Below are positions 1 through 5,402 of a stretch of DNA of 5,402 nt, in pieces. The notes under the pieces were generated by a model. It made no database searches and was not told where the DNA came from. It saw only the letters and a list, made by a program, of their open reading frames with translations. Source of the stretch: Nitrospirota bacterium (GTDB lineage: Bacteria; Nitrospirota; Thermodesulfovibrionia; Thermodesulfovibrionales; Magnetobacteriaceae); NCBI GenBank assembly GCA_015233265.1, contig JADFXZ010000030.1:3423-8824 (forward strand), written 5' to 3'. Numbering within the stretch: position 1 is the stretch's first letter; the number at the start of each line of letters is the position of its first letter. The position numbers and the translations under genes were made by a program.

Positions 1-3000
1 GCAAGATCTTTTAACCTCGCGGCAAACCGAACGGTGTTGGAGTCGTCGAGGGCGGCATCCGCCTCGTCGAGGATACACATCGGGGTGGGCTTTATCAAAA
101 ACCCCGCAAAGACCAGCGATATGGCTGAGAGGGTCTTTTCGCCGCCGGACAGCAGATTAATGTTTTGAAGTTTCTTCTGCGGGGGCTGCACCACTATGTC
201 TATGCCGCACTCCAGAATGTTTGTGGTCTCTGTCAGTATGAGTTGCGCACGTCCGCCTCCAAAAAACTTCTTAAACGTCTCGTCGAATTTCAAATTCAGC
301 ATATTAAAACCGTCTGTGAGTTTTTGCCTTGTCGTTGAGTTTATCCTTGCTATGGCCTCCTCAAGTTCGGCTATCGAAGTCAGTAAGTCACGCTGTTGGG
401 CAAGGAGAAAATCATACCGTGTTGTGAGCACCTCGTACTCTTCTATGCTTGCGAGGTTTACTGGGCCAATCTCTGAGATTTTGCGTCTGAGAACTGTAGT
501 TTTTTCCTCTTCACCCGATGACAGAGGCGGTGCCTCTAACTCATCAATGTCCTTGCCATAGTTTGTTGATATAATGCCCTTAATGTTTTGCACTCTCATG
601 CGGCACTCAGTCAGGGCAAGCTCCAGCTCGGTTAAATTTCCTCGCGTCTGGTCATATTTATGGCGCATAGCGCTTAGTGCCGCCTCAAGGTCATGTACTA
701 TCTTTACATCCCCTTCGATTTGTGTCCTTTGAGCAAGGATATTGGACTTTAGGGTCTGCGCATTTTCAGTTAAGAGGGCAAGGCTGTTGTCCTGTGTTTG
801 GATTTCACCGTTTAGGGCATTCTGTTTTGCTGTAAGGCTGAGTATTTCGTTATTGGCTTGGGTGATTCTCAGCTCATGGGTCTCTATTTTCTTTGAATGT
901 GAGGATTTCTCAGCACGGGCTGCCCTGAGCCTCTCCCTCATGCCGGTTATAGCGGCCTTCTTCTCGGTGAAGGAGGTTCTAAGGGTCTCAAGATGCACTT
1001 TTTTGTCCGTAACCGTGTCTCTGAGTTCTTCTATGTAGGAATTTACCTCTTCTTTGCGCGTCTGGACGAGCTTTTCTTCATCATGCCGCCGCATAAGTTT
1101 CTCGTTGAGCGTGTCTATTTCCTTGTCTATCTGCTCGGATTCTACCTTCATATAATGCAGCTTTTGCGTGAGACGGTCTTTGTCTTCAGTGTGCTTTTTT
1201 AGATTTATCTTTAGGATGGAGAGTTCCTTGTCCATTGCCAAGATGATATTATCTACATTTTGCTGGTCTTTTTTTAGAGTATCGCGCTGTGTCAGGGAAG
1301 CGCTGAGGCGCTCTTGCATGGTGTTAAGCGACAGTGTCTCAGCGGCGGTCTTTTCCTTTAGTTCTCTGATATTACGCAGGTGCTTTAATATTGTCCCGCT
1401 CTTACCCGTGGTAACGACACCGGATGGCTCGACTATATCTCCGTCTAATGTGGCAAAGTGAAAACTGCTGCCCTTTGACAGCTGATACAGGGCGCGCTGT
1501 ATGTCTTCAACTATAATAAAATTGCCCAGAATAGCCCGCATTGTCTGAGCATATTGCGCCTCGGTCTGCACTATGCTAAAGGCGTTGACGCCGAGCTCGG
1601 TTTGAGCGATGAGCTCAGTGGCCGCGCCCTCAGCGTTTACCACAAGTGAGATACGCTCTGAGGCACGCTCCTTTATAAACCTTACGCCGTGCTGCAACGC
1701 CTCGAAATCCCTTACTATGAAACCCTTAATCTTTCTTCCAAGTGCGGCCTCAATGGCTGTCTCGTACTTTCGGGGGACGTTTATTATGTTTGACAGCAGT
1801 GCCATGACCTCTATGTGTTGGGTGAATTCCTTTACGTTTAGCTCAGTTGCCGTTATCTCCTGCAGCGATTTGAGTCTCGATGTATCACCGGCAAGGGATT
1901 CCCTCAGTGCGGCAACATCAGCGCGTGTGGTGTCAATCTCCTTCTGCAGCGCCGCTGAGTCACTTATGAGTGTGTCTTTCTTTTGCTTATTCGTGTCAAT
2001 GGATTGCTGTCTTTGTATGAGTATGCGCTCGGATTTCTTAATCTCAGCGTCGTGATTTTCCAGTTCTGTTGCCGCGTGTTTAAAAAACGATGCGGCAGAG
2101 TCTTTCTTTTGCTTTACTGAGCCGATGGTTGAGGTAATTTGTGCCGCGTCGTTTCGGATTGTGCTTATCTCGTCTGATATCTTAAACAGGCTGCGGTTTT
2201 TCTCCCTTAGCTCTTCCTCGACGCTGTCTAAGGACTCCTCTGTCTGGACGAGCTTGGTCTTCTCTGTCTCGATGGCCTTGTCAAGGGCGTCGCACTCTTT
2301 GGCTAAGGCGGCCTCTGAGTCAGACAGTTGCGCAACTGCTGCCGCGGCCTCGTCCTTTTCGGCTCGATAGGCGCTGATTTGCGTATTGAGCCTCTGCGTG
2401 TGCCCTGAGATGTTGTCAACAGAGGAGCGCTTGATGGCAATGTCTTTTTCTATCAGCGATATATCTCTGTCCAGTTCTCTTTGGGATTGGCTTAGAGCGT
2501 CGAGCTTCTTTTGTTTTTCTTCTATGACTCTTCCCGCGGCCTCGCGTGCGGTCTCCTTTTGAGCAATCCCATCGGCGGTATCCTGGATTACGGCTGAGAG
2601 CGTGTCGATTTCAGCCGTTAGTTCAGTAAATGTCTCCATGAGCAAGGCGTAGTCACGCTTAGCGATTTTCAGCTCTATGAGGGTGAGTTCCGTAGTGAGG
2701 GCCTTAAATTTCTCAGCCTTCTTTACCTGCCTGTCAAGTGAGGAGATGGAGCGTTTTACCTCGGCCACAATATCGTTAATCCGGTCGAGATTTGCACGGG
2801 AGCGTTCGATTTTGGCAAGCGCCTCTGATTTTCTTACCTTATATTTCATCACACCGGCAACTTCCTCGATAAGAAAACGCCTCTCGATGGGTTTTGTATT
2901 GAGGATTTCACTGATTCTGCCCTGCTCCAAAATGGAATAACTCCTGACCTCAAGACCCGTGTCAAGAAATATCTCCCTGACGTCTTTCAGTCGGCATCTG

Positions 3001-3350
3001 GTCTTATTAATATAGTACTCACTTTCGCCGGAGCGATAGAGGCGTCTGGCAACCTCGACAACATTGCCGGCACCGCCATTGCCCTCAGTGGAGTCAGTAA
3101 AATAGAGCACCGCCTCGGCCATCCCCTTTGCCTTTACTTCGGCGGTACCGTTGAATATAATTTCTTCCATCTTTTCGCCGCGCAGGGTTTTGGCGCTCTG
3201 TTCGCCCAGAACCCATCTGAAGGCGTCGACGACATTACTCTTGCCGCAGCCGTTTGGCCCGACAATGCAGGTAGTTCCCGTGTGCATCGAAAACACCGTC
3301 TTATCGGCAAAGGACTTAAAGCCGTTAATCTCTAATTTGACTATTCTCAC
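1..3350 (-). CDS. smc: Chromosome segregation protein SMC (C-terminus cut by window edge)
   Basis: SMC is the ATPase of the bacterial condensin complex with ScpA and ScpB; it forms long coiled-coil dimers on DNA and helps compact and segregate the chromosome. About 1116 codons are present. The N-terminal head has the family opening KLEINGFKSF (residues 5-14), Walker A GPNGCGKSN (31-39), LGEQSAKTLRG, and the Q-loop SYSILEQGR with Q143. Coiled coil runs to about 505, the hinge spans about 505-655 (MALLSNIINVPRKYE from 516), and a second coil leads to the C-terminal head (GPVNLASIEEYE, V964). That head has ABC signature LSGGEK (1067-1072), Walker B CILDEAD (1092-1098; catalytic E1096) and D-loop ALDD. 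I read it through without an in-frame stop. Family length is about 1150-1200, so some 50-70 residues, including the conserved switch His, lie beyond the edge. The GTG start is chosen because an in-frame TGA lies two codons upstream and the protein then begins at the family's usual point. The Shine-Dalgarno match is weak. Identification is firm. Confidence 0.97.
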   Translation of the reverse strand, partial: MRIVKLEINGFKSFADKTVFSMHTGTTCIVGPNGCGKSNVVDAFRWVLGEQSAKTLRGEKMEEIIFNGTAEVKAKGMAEAVLYFTDSTEGNGGAGNVVEVARRLYRSGESEYYINKTRCRLKDVREIFLDTGLEVRSYSILEQGRISEILNTKPIERRFLIEEVAGVMKYKVRKSEALAKIERSRANLDRINDIVAEVKRSISSLDRQVKKAEKFKALTTELTLIELKIAKRDYALLMETFTELTAEIDTLSAVIQDTADGIAQKETAREAAGRVIEEKQKKLDALSQSQRELDRDISLIEKDIAIKRSSVDNISGHTQRLNTQISAYRAEKDEAAAAVAQLSDSEAALAKECDALDKAIETEKTKLVQTEESLDSVEEELREKNRSLFKISDEISTIRNDAAQITSTIGSVKQKKDSAASFFKHAATELENHDAEIKKSERILIQRQQSIDTNKQKKDTLISDSAALQKEIDTTRADVAALRESLAGDTSRLKSLQEITATELNVKEFTQHIEVMALLSNIINVPRKYETAIEAALGRKIKGFIVRDFEALQHGVRFIKERASERISLVVNAEGAATELIAQTELGVNAFSIVQTEAQYAQTMRAILGNFIIVEDIQRALYQLSKGSSFHFATLDGDIVEPSGVVTTGKSGTILKHLRNIRELKEKTAAETLSLNTMQERLSASLTQRDTLKKDQQNVDNIILAMDKELSILKINLKKHTEDKDRLTQKLHYMKVESEQIDKEIDTLNEKLMRRHDEEKLVQTRKEEVNSYIEELRDTVTDKKVHLETLRTSFTEKKAAITGMRERLRAARAEKSSHSKKIETHELRITQANNEILSLTAKQNALNGEIQTQDNSLALLTENAQTLKSNILAQRTQIEGDVKIVHDLEAALSAMRHKYDQTRGNLTELELALTECRMRVQNIKGIISTNYGKDIDELEAPPLSSGEEEKTTVLRRKISEIGPVNLASIEEYEVLTTRYDFLLAQQRDLLTSIAELEEAIARINSTTRQKLTDGFNMLNLKFDETFKKFFGGGRAQLILTETTNILECGIDIVVQPPQKKLQNINLLSGGEKTLSAISLVFAGFLIKPTPMCILDEADAALDDSNTVRFAARLKDL

Positions 3351-3364
3351 GATTCAATTGCCAC

Positions 3365-3377
3365 AGCGCCTGGCGCT
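3365..3377. repeat. Short GC-rich palindrome just upstream of the smc start
   Basis: AGCGCCTGGCGCT is a perfect 6-bp inverted repeat around one central base, ending 14 bases upstream of the smc GTG. In the smc mRNA it could fold into a small hairpin beside an already weak ribosome-binding region, or at the DNA level act as an operator. Only the symmetry is observed; a role is inference and it could be chance. Confidence 0.3.
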
Positions 3378-3453
3378 TGAGGCCGCACGTACCAACATTT
3401 TGCCAACGAGAGGCACTAATAAACCCGCCTTGAAAAGACTTTACTACGGAATA

Positions 3454-3484
3454 ATAATAACATAGCCGGCTCAGATAAATTCAA
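3454..3484 (-). promoter_or_regulatory. smc: Possible smc promoter (weak)
   Basis: Read on the minus strand, TTGAAT (3484-3479) is followed 19 bases later by TATTAT (3459-3454); shifting one base gives TTATTA with an 18-base spacer. This would give smc a leader of about 100 nt. It lies directly downstream of the minus-strand terminator-like hairpin, a sensible place for a promoter, but the match is only moderate and the AT-rich repeat at the -10 could be chance. Confidence 0.22.
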
Positions 3485-3497
3485 CCGAAATTGAGAT

Positions 3498-3522
3498 AAA
3501 AATGCGGCCGTTAAGCGGCGGC
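3498..3522 (-). terminator. Terminator-like hairpin read toward smc
   Basis: On the minus strand, arms 3522-3516 and 3510-3504 form a 7-bp GC-rich stem with one C-C mismatch around a CTTAA loop, followed by A and then five Ts (3502-3498). That is the shape of a rho-independent terminator for transcripts entering from the right on the minus strand. No minus-strand gene lies upstream within the gap, so it may insulate smc from antisense read-through. The stem is short and imperfect. Confidence 0.35.
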
Positions 3523-3610
3523 GAAAAACAAAGGCTTGATTCAGCACATATGTGTGGAGTAAAACACAAATAATATGGAGTTCTCTACCATTTGTTTTAG
3601 CCTCTAAATA

Positions 3611-3639
3611 GTGAGGACAAATTGAAAGACCCTTATAAT
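3611..3639 (+). promoter_or_regulatory. Candidate promoter inside the gap, perfect -10
   Basis: TATAAT at 3634-3639 is a perfect sigma-70 -10 hexamer. With a 17-base spacer the -35 would be GTGAGG (3611-3616), matching the consensus at only three of six positions. A transcript would start near 3646 and run into the GC-rich segment ending in a hairpin and T-run at 3765. The -10 is good, the -35 poor, and the region is AT-rich, so chance is possible. Confidence 0.3.
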
Positions 3640-3645
3640 ACAGGC

Positions 3646-3766
3646 ACATATGGCTGACAATTAGCCTGGTAAGGATGGCGACCGCTTTCTATTTTGGTAC
3701 AGCGGCCATGGCGCGCAGATTCCGCAGCTCAGCGGCACGGCGGCAGCCGTTAATGCGGCGTTTTTA
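3646..3766 (+). other. Possible small transcript or 34-residue ORF
   Basis: Between the TATAAT box and the hairpin/T-run lies a GC-rich stretch quite unlike its AT-rich flanks. It contains self-complementary pieces, CCGCT with AGCGG and CCGC with GCGG, which could fold as an RNA of roughly 120 nt. The same bases also hold an ORF at 3675-3779 starting MATAFYFGTA and ending in a strongly basic tail (nine Arg or Lys in its last 22 residues). Its AAGG abuts the ATG, too close for a normal ribosome-binding site. I recognise neither the RNA nor the peptide. It might instead be a remnant of a decayed gene. Confidence 0.2.
3746..3765 (+). terminator. Small hairpin followed by T-run
   Basis: GCCGT (3746-3750) pairs with GCGGC (3755-3759), counting one G-T wobble, around a TAAT loop, followed by G and five Ts (3761-3765). 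This resembles a weak rho-independent terminator on the plus strand, and would end a transcript started from the box at 3634-3639. The stem is only five pairs, so efficiency would be modest. Confidence 0.3.
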
Positions 3767-3796
3767 CAGTAAACGGTAGTGGACAGGATTTAAGTC

Positions 3797-3847
3797 AGGG
3801 CAGACGCGTAAGGCAGTTACAGATTAATTTTCAAACGCGTCTGCCCT
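3797..3847. repeat. Perfect 13-bp inverted repeat with 25-base loop
   Basis: AGGGCAGACGCGT (3797-3809) is repeated exactly in reverse complement at 3835-3847. The 25-base loop is AT-richer than the arms. No T-run follows on the plus strand and none flanks it on the minus side, so it is not a standard terminator. The structure resembles dispersed palindromic intergenic repeats (REP or miniature inverted-repeat type) or the remaining ends of a tiny transposable element. I see only one copy here, so repetition in the genome is inference. Confidence 0.65.
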
Positions 3848-3872
3848 AATTCCCAAAACACAACTGACAATT

Positions 3873-3914
3873 GCAACAGCGGTTTCTTTCATGATTTCAA
3901 TTAATACCGGTTGC
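3873..3914. repeat. Bulged inverted repeat upstream of dodecin
   Basis: GCAAC-AG-CGGT (3873-3883) pairs with ACCGGTTGC (3906-3914) as nine base pairs interrupted by a two-base AG bulge, with a 22-base AT-rich loop, followed by four Ts (3915-3918). It ends 16 bases before the dodecin -10 box and overlaps where the -35 would sit. It could be a weak terminator for transcripts coming from the gap, or an operator. Function is not shown. Confidence 0.3.
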
Positions 3915-3927
3915 TTTTGTCTGGGTA

Positions 3928-3936
3928 TGTTATAAT
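3928..3936 (+). promoter_or_regulatory. Dodecin promoter, extended -10
   Basis: TGTTATAAT (3928-3936) is a perfect TATAAT with the TG of an extended -10 one base upstream. The -35 region is poor: TTGCTT at 3911-3916 is 14 bases away, which is too close. Extended -10 promoters often do without a good -35. Start of transcription would be near 3943, giving a leader of about 48 nt before the dodecin ATG. Confidence 0.55.
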
Positions 3937-3975
3937 CAAACAGGTGGTAGAGTGCGTAGATGTGTTTTTATGTGG

Positions 3976-3984
3976 AAAGGAGGT
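3976..3984 (+). promoter_or_regulatory. Dodecin ribosome-binding site, decides the start
   Basis: AAAGGAGGT, a near-perfect Shine-Dalgarno sequence, sits with its GGAGG seven bases before ATG 3991. It settles the start there and excludes the upstream in-frame ATGs at 3952 and 3970, which would place the site inside the coding region and add a 13- or 7-residue extension not typical of dodecins. Confidence 0.9.
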
Positions 3985-3990
3985 ATCAAG

Positions 3991-4194
3991 ATGGTATCGA
4001 AGATCATCACATTTGTAGGAGAGTCGCCGGTTAGTTGGGAAGAGGCTACAACGAATCTAATCAAAGAAGCCCAGACAAGTCTCAGGGGTATCACGCGGAT
4101 AAAGGTCACTGAGTTTGATGTCAGAATGGAACAGGAGAAAGTTTCAAGGTTCAGGGTTAAAGCGGAAGTTGCGTTCAAGGTTGAGGCAAAATAA
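3991..4194 (+). CDS. Dodecin family protein
   Basis: This 67-residue protein has the size and pattern of dodecins, small cytoplasmic proteins with a beta-alpha-beta-beta fold that assemble into hollow dodecamers and usually store or buffer flavins. Visible: first strand KIITFVGESP (residues 4-13), the S-W-E-E-A start of the helix (15-19), SLRGI at the helix end, then two strands ending in VAFKVEAK. In flavin-binding dodecins such as that of Halobacterium salinarum, Trp36 stacks on the flavin and Gln55 contacts it. Aligned without gaps as I recall that sequence, both are arginine here (R36, R55), and the only Trp is W16 in the helix. So the fold assignment is good, but flavin binding in the standard way is doubtful. 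It has its own promoter and ribosome-binding site; the next gene has a separate promoter, so it is probably transcribed alone. Confidence 0.9.
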   Translation: MVSKIITFVGESPVSWEEATTNLIKEAQTSLRGITRIKVTEFDVRMEQEKVSRFRVKAEVAFKVEAK

Positions 4195-4258
4195 TAATGC
4201 CGCGTCTACGCCATTACCCCCTTTACAGAAGTTCAGTGACTCATCGATTTTTTTCGTC

Positions 4259-4288
4259 TTGACAATGTGGATGGATATAGTGTATGAT
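4259..4288 (+). promoter_or_regulatory. Strong sigma-70-type promoter for the hemerythrin gene
   Basis: TTGACA (4259-4264, perfect -35) and TATGAT (4283-4288, five of six for the -10) are separated by 18 bases. Transcription would begin near 4295, leaving an untranslated leader of about 130 nt before ATG 4426. The leader contains a small AAGAG-TTT-CTCTT hairpin near 4315-4327 but no riboswitch I recognise. I found no clear FNR- or NorR-type operator near it. Confidence 0.7.
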
Positions 4289-4425
4289 TTGGCACAGGGT
4301 ATGTTTACGTAAAGAAAGAGTTTCTCTTATCCATGTGGTGTAACGGTGTTATGATTAAGCGTGCGTATGGGAGACTTCGTATTAACAGCAGTGAGTAATT
4401 GTTGTAAACTGAAAAGGAGGGTGTT

Positions 4426-4824
4426 ATGCCGTTTATAATGTGGAGCGGCGATCTGTGTGTCGGCCATGATGTGATAGATGCCCAGCACAAAAAACTCGTT
4501 GACATAATAAACAATCTCTTTGACGCAATAAACGCTAAGCAAACAGGTAATGTGCTCGATGGCATATTCGCTGAGTTAATAGACTATACCAATTTTCATT
4601 TTGGGGATGAGGAGAGGTTTATGGAGGAATGCAATTATCCAGTTCTGGCTGACCATAAACATGAACATTCCGAATTGGTCAAAAAGGTTTTGTATCACAA
4701 GGAGCAATTTATTGGCAATAAAAAAATGTTTGAAATGAAATTAATGAATTTTTTGAAGGATTGGCTCATTGAACATATATATCACTCAGATAAAAAATTC
4801 CACGCATATTTAAATAACAAATAA
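4426..4824 (+). CDS. Bacteriohemerythrin (single-domain)
   Basis: A stand-alone hemerythrin of 132 residues, the usual length for bacterial single-domain members. It folds as a four-helix bundle in the cytoplasm and binds O2 reversibly at a non-haem di-iron centre; proposed roles in bacteria are oxygen sensing, storage, or delivery to oxygen-using enzymes. All seven expected ligands are present: H21 (in AQHKKL), H58 and E62 (NFHFGDEE), H77 and H81 (DHKHEH), H117 and D122 (EHIYHSD). Their spacing agrees with the family pattern known from Methylococcus hemerythrin. The N-terminal MW-S-G-D opening is also typical. There is no signal peptide or membrane segment. AAGGAGG at 4414-4420, five bases before the ATG, fixes the start. 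By hand count bases 4441-4800 are only about 36% G+C, lower than dodecin or smc. The next gene follows after 76 bases and is probably in the same transcript. Confidence 0.95.
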   Translation: MPFIMWSGDLCVGHDVIDAQHKKLVDIINNLFDAINAKQTGNVLDGIFAELIDYTNFHFGDEERFMEECNYPVLADHKHEHSELVKKVLYHKEQFIGNKKMFEMKLMNFLKDWLIEHIYHSDKKFHAYLNNK

Positions 4825-4886
4825 CGATCTACTAAGATATTTAACAGGAGTGGTTGTCAGAGTAGTTCAAACTCTTAACATGAAAT

Positions 4887-4892
4887 AAGAGG
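4887..4892 (+). promoter_or_regulatory. Ribosome-binding site of the receiver gene
   Basis: AAGAGG lies eight bases before ATG 4901 but only two before the in-frame ATG 4895, so 4901 is the better start. An in-frame TAA at 4886-4888 excludes anything further upstream. Confidence 0.65.
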
Positions 4893-4900
4893 CTATGCTT

Positions 4901-5402
4901 ATGGAAAAGATACTCACAGAAAAAGTAATAATTATGGAGCCGGATAATGCTAATCTTGAAGTGCTCCGCAGCACCCTAGCCAATCTTGGATACGCAGTGG
5001 CCGCCTCGGCGGATGTGGCTCATGGGCTGAAGCCATTCGAGCCATCGTGGCCCTCTTTATTTATCATAGACTCGGCTCTTTTGGACAAAGGCGGTTTAGA
5101 TTTCATAAGTATTGTAACGAAACACTATAAGCACAATGTCTCGTTTATTATATTAGTTGGAGGCCACGCTCAACCTGCGTTGGATAAACTTGCCGGTTTT
5201 GAGATACATTCATACCTCAGCAGGCCGGTTAAACAGCACGAATTGGTTGGCTTGGTAAGGCTTAATTTTGACCTGATAAGAAAGAATCTCCACATCGAGA
5301 AATTGCAGTCGTCACTATCAAGCAATGCGGTGAGCTCAGCAGGTGACAGCCACTTTTTTGCGCAGTTAAGTATATTTCAGAAGGCTATAGATATAATTCA
5401 GG
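4901..5402 (+). CDS. Receiver-domain signalling protein, degenerate active site (3' end cut by window)
   Basis: The first 167 codons are present and the frame stays open to the edge. Residues about 8-125 look like a CheY-type receiver: strand KVIIMEPDN with acidic E13 and D15, a helix to about 30, strand LFIID with D57 as the likely phospho-acceptor, then GGLDFI, strand FIILVGG, and YLSRPVKQHELVGLV. Two conserved residues of active receivers are changed: the Thr/Ser after strand 4 is Val86, and the Lys before the Pro after strand 5 is Arg108. Phosphorylation, or its coupling to shape change, may therefore be altered or lost. After residue 125 a helical stretch (LIRKNLHIEKLQSSL) leads to a Ser-rich link and another segment, FFAQLSIFQKAIDIIQ, starting an output domain I cannot name. 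The effector (DNA binding, AAA+, cyclic-di-GMP or other) lies outside the window. It follows the hemerythrin gene without an obvious terminator, so an oxygen-linked role is possible but inferred. Confidence 0.75.
   Translation, partial: MEKILTEKVIIMEPDNANLEVLRSTLANLGYAVAASADVAHGLKPFEPSWPSLFIIDSALLDKGGLDFISIVTKHYKHNVSFIILVGGHAQPALDKLAGFEIHSYLSRPVKQHELVGLVRLNFDLIRKNLHIEKLQSSLSSNAVSSAGDSHFFAQLSIFQKAIDIIQ

Larger units (their letters stand above)
3351..3990. other. Divergent intergenic region between smc and dodecin
   Basis: This 640-base stretch separates the minus-strand smc from plus-strand dodecin. I find no convincing protein gene on either strand. The longest open frames (77 codons on minus at 3416-3649, 34 codons on plus at 3675-3779) lack properly spaced ribosome-binding sites and match no family I know. 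What it does hold: a palindrome and possible minicistron near the smc start, a possible smc promoter around 3454-3484, a terminator-like hairpin pointing at smc (3498-3522), a good -10 box at 3634-3639 followed by GC-rich sequence and a hairpin with T-run ending at 3765, a 13-bp perfect inverted repeat (3797-3847), a bulged inverted repeat (3873-3914), and the dodecin promoter. Confidence 0.8.

Noticed and set aside
196..2940. Several plus-strand open frames of 69-148 codons opposite smc
   Set aside because: They lie antisense to a continuous, clearly recognisable SMC reading frame, are rich in Ser/Leu/Val as expected from the complement of coiled-coil codons, and match no family I know.
3151..3465. 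104-codon plus-strand frame starting inside smc and ending in the gap
   Set aside because: Two thirds of it is the antisense of the conserved SMC head including Walker A; the rest shows no coding character.
3416..3649. 77-codon minus-strand frame in the gap
   Set aside because: No ribosome-binding site before the ATG, no recognisable motif, and it runs through the terminator-like hairpin at 3498-3522. Probably chance.
3675..3779. Ribosomal protein or tRNA in the GC-rich island
   Set aside because: The basic peptide does not match bL34, bL36 or other small ribosomal proteins as I know them, and the island lacks the T-loop GTTCGA-type motif of a tRNA.
4195..4258. Terminator after dodecin
   Set aside because: There is a run of seven Ts near 4249-4255 but I could not find a convincing GC-rich stem before it.
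4351..4398. 15-codon leader peptide before hemerythrin
   Set aside because: No Shine-Dalgarno sequence and no run of regulatory codons or attenuator structure, so not listed as a gene.
4305..4565. Minus-strand frames of 86 and 71 codons over the hemerythrin start
   Set aside because: Antisense to the hemerythrin gene and its promoter leader; no ribosome-binding site or family match.
1..5402. CRISPR array, toxin-antitoxin, phage defence or transposase genes
   Set aside because: No regularly spaced direct repeats and no recognisable defence or transposase protein were found on either strand.

Overview
The window is ordinary bacterial chromosome, mixed in base composition: about half G+C in smc and clearly lower in the hemerythrin gene. 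Gene content (SMC condensin, dodecin, bacteriohemerythrin, a receiver-type signalling protein) suggests a free-living bacterium from redox-gradient habitats, such as a Nitrospirota or Desulfobacterota lineage. That placement is a weak inference; nothing here fixes the taxonomy.

Layout. Bases 1-3350 are one long minus-strand gene, smc, starting at a GTG and running off the left edge shortly before its C-terminus. Bases 3351-3990 are a 640-base divergent gap with no convincing protein gene. The gap holds a terminator-like hairpin facing smc, a good -10 box followed by a GC-rich stretch ending in a hairpin plus T-run (possible small transcript, or a 34-residue ORF), a perfect 13-bp inverted repeat, and a promoter just before dodecin. 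The plus strand then carries dodecin (3991-4194), a strong promoter and roughly 130-nt leader, bacteriohemerythrin (4426-4824), and the first 167 codons of a receiver-like signalling protein (4901 to the right edge).

How the genes relate. smc is housekeeping: chromosome compaction and segregation together with ScpA and ScpB, which are not in this window. Dodecin has its own promoter and ideal ribosome-binding site and looks monocistronic. The hemerythrin and the receiver protein are 76 nt apart with no visible terminator, so they are probably cotranscribed from the 4259-4288 promoter. An oxygen-binding di-iron protein beside a signalling protein suggests an oxygen- or redox-responsive unit, which is inference.

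Novelty. I see no clearly new multi-gene system. The points most worth a second look are: a dodecin with arginine at both positions that usually contact the flavin; a receiver domain with the phospho-acceptor Asp but without the usual Thr/Ser and Lys; and the structured gap between smc and dodecin.
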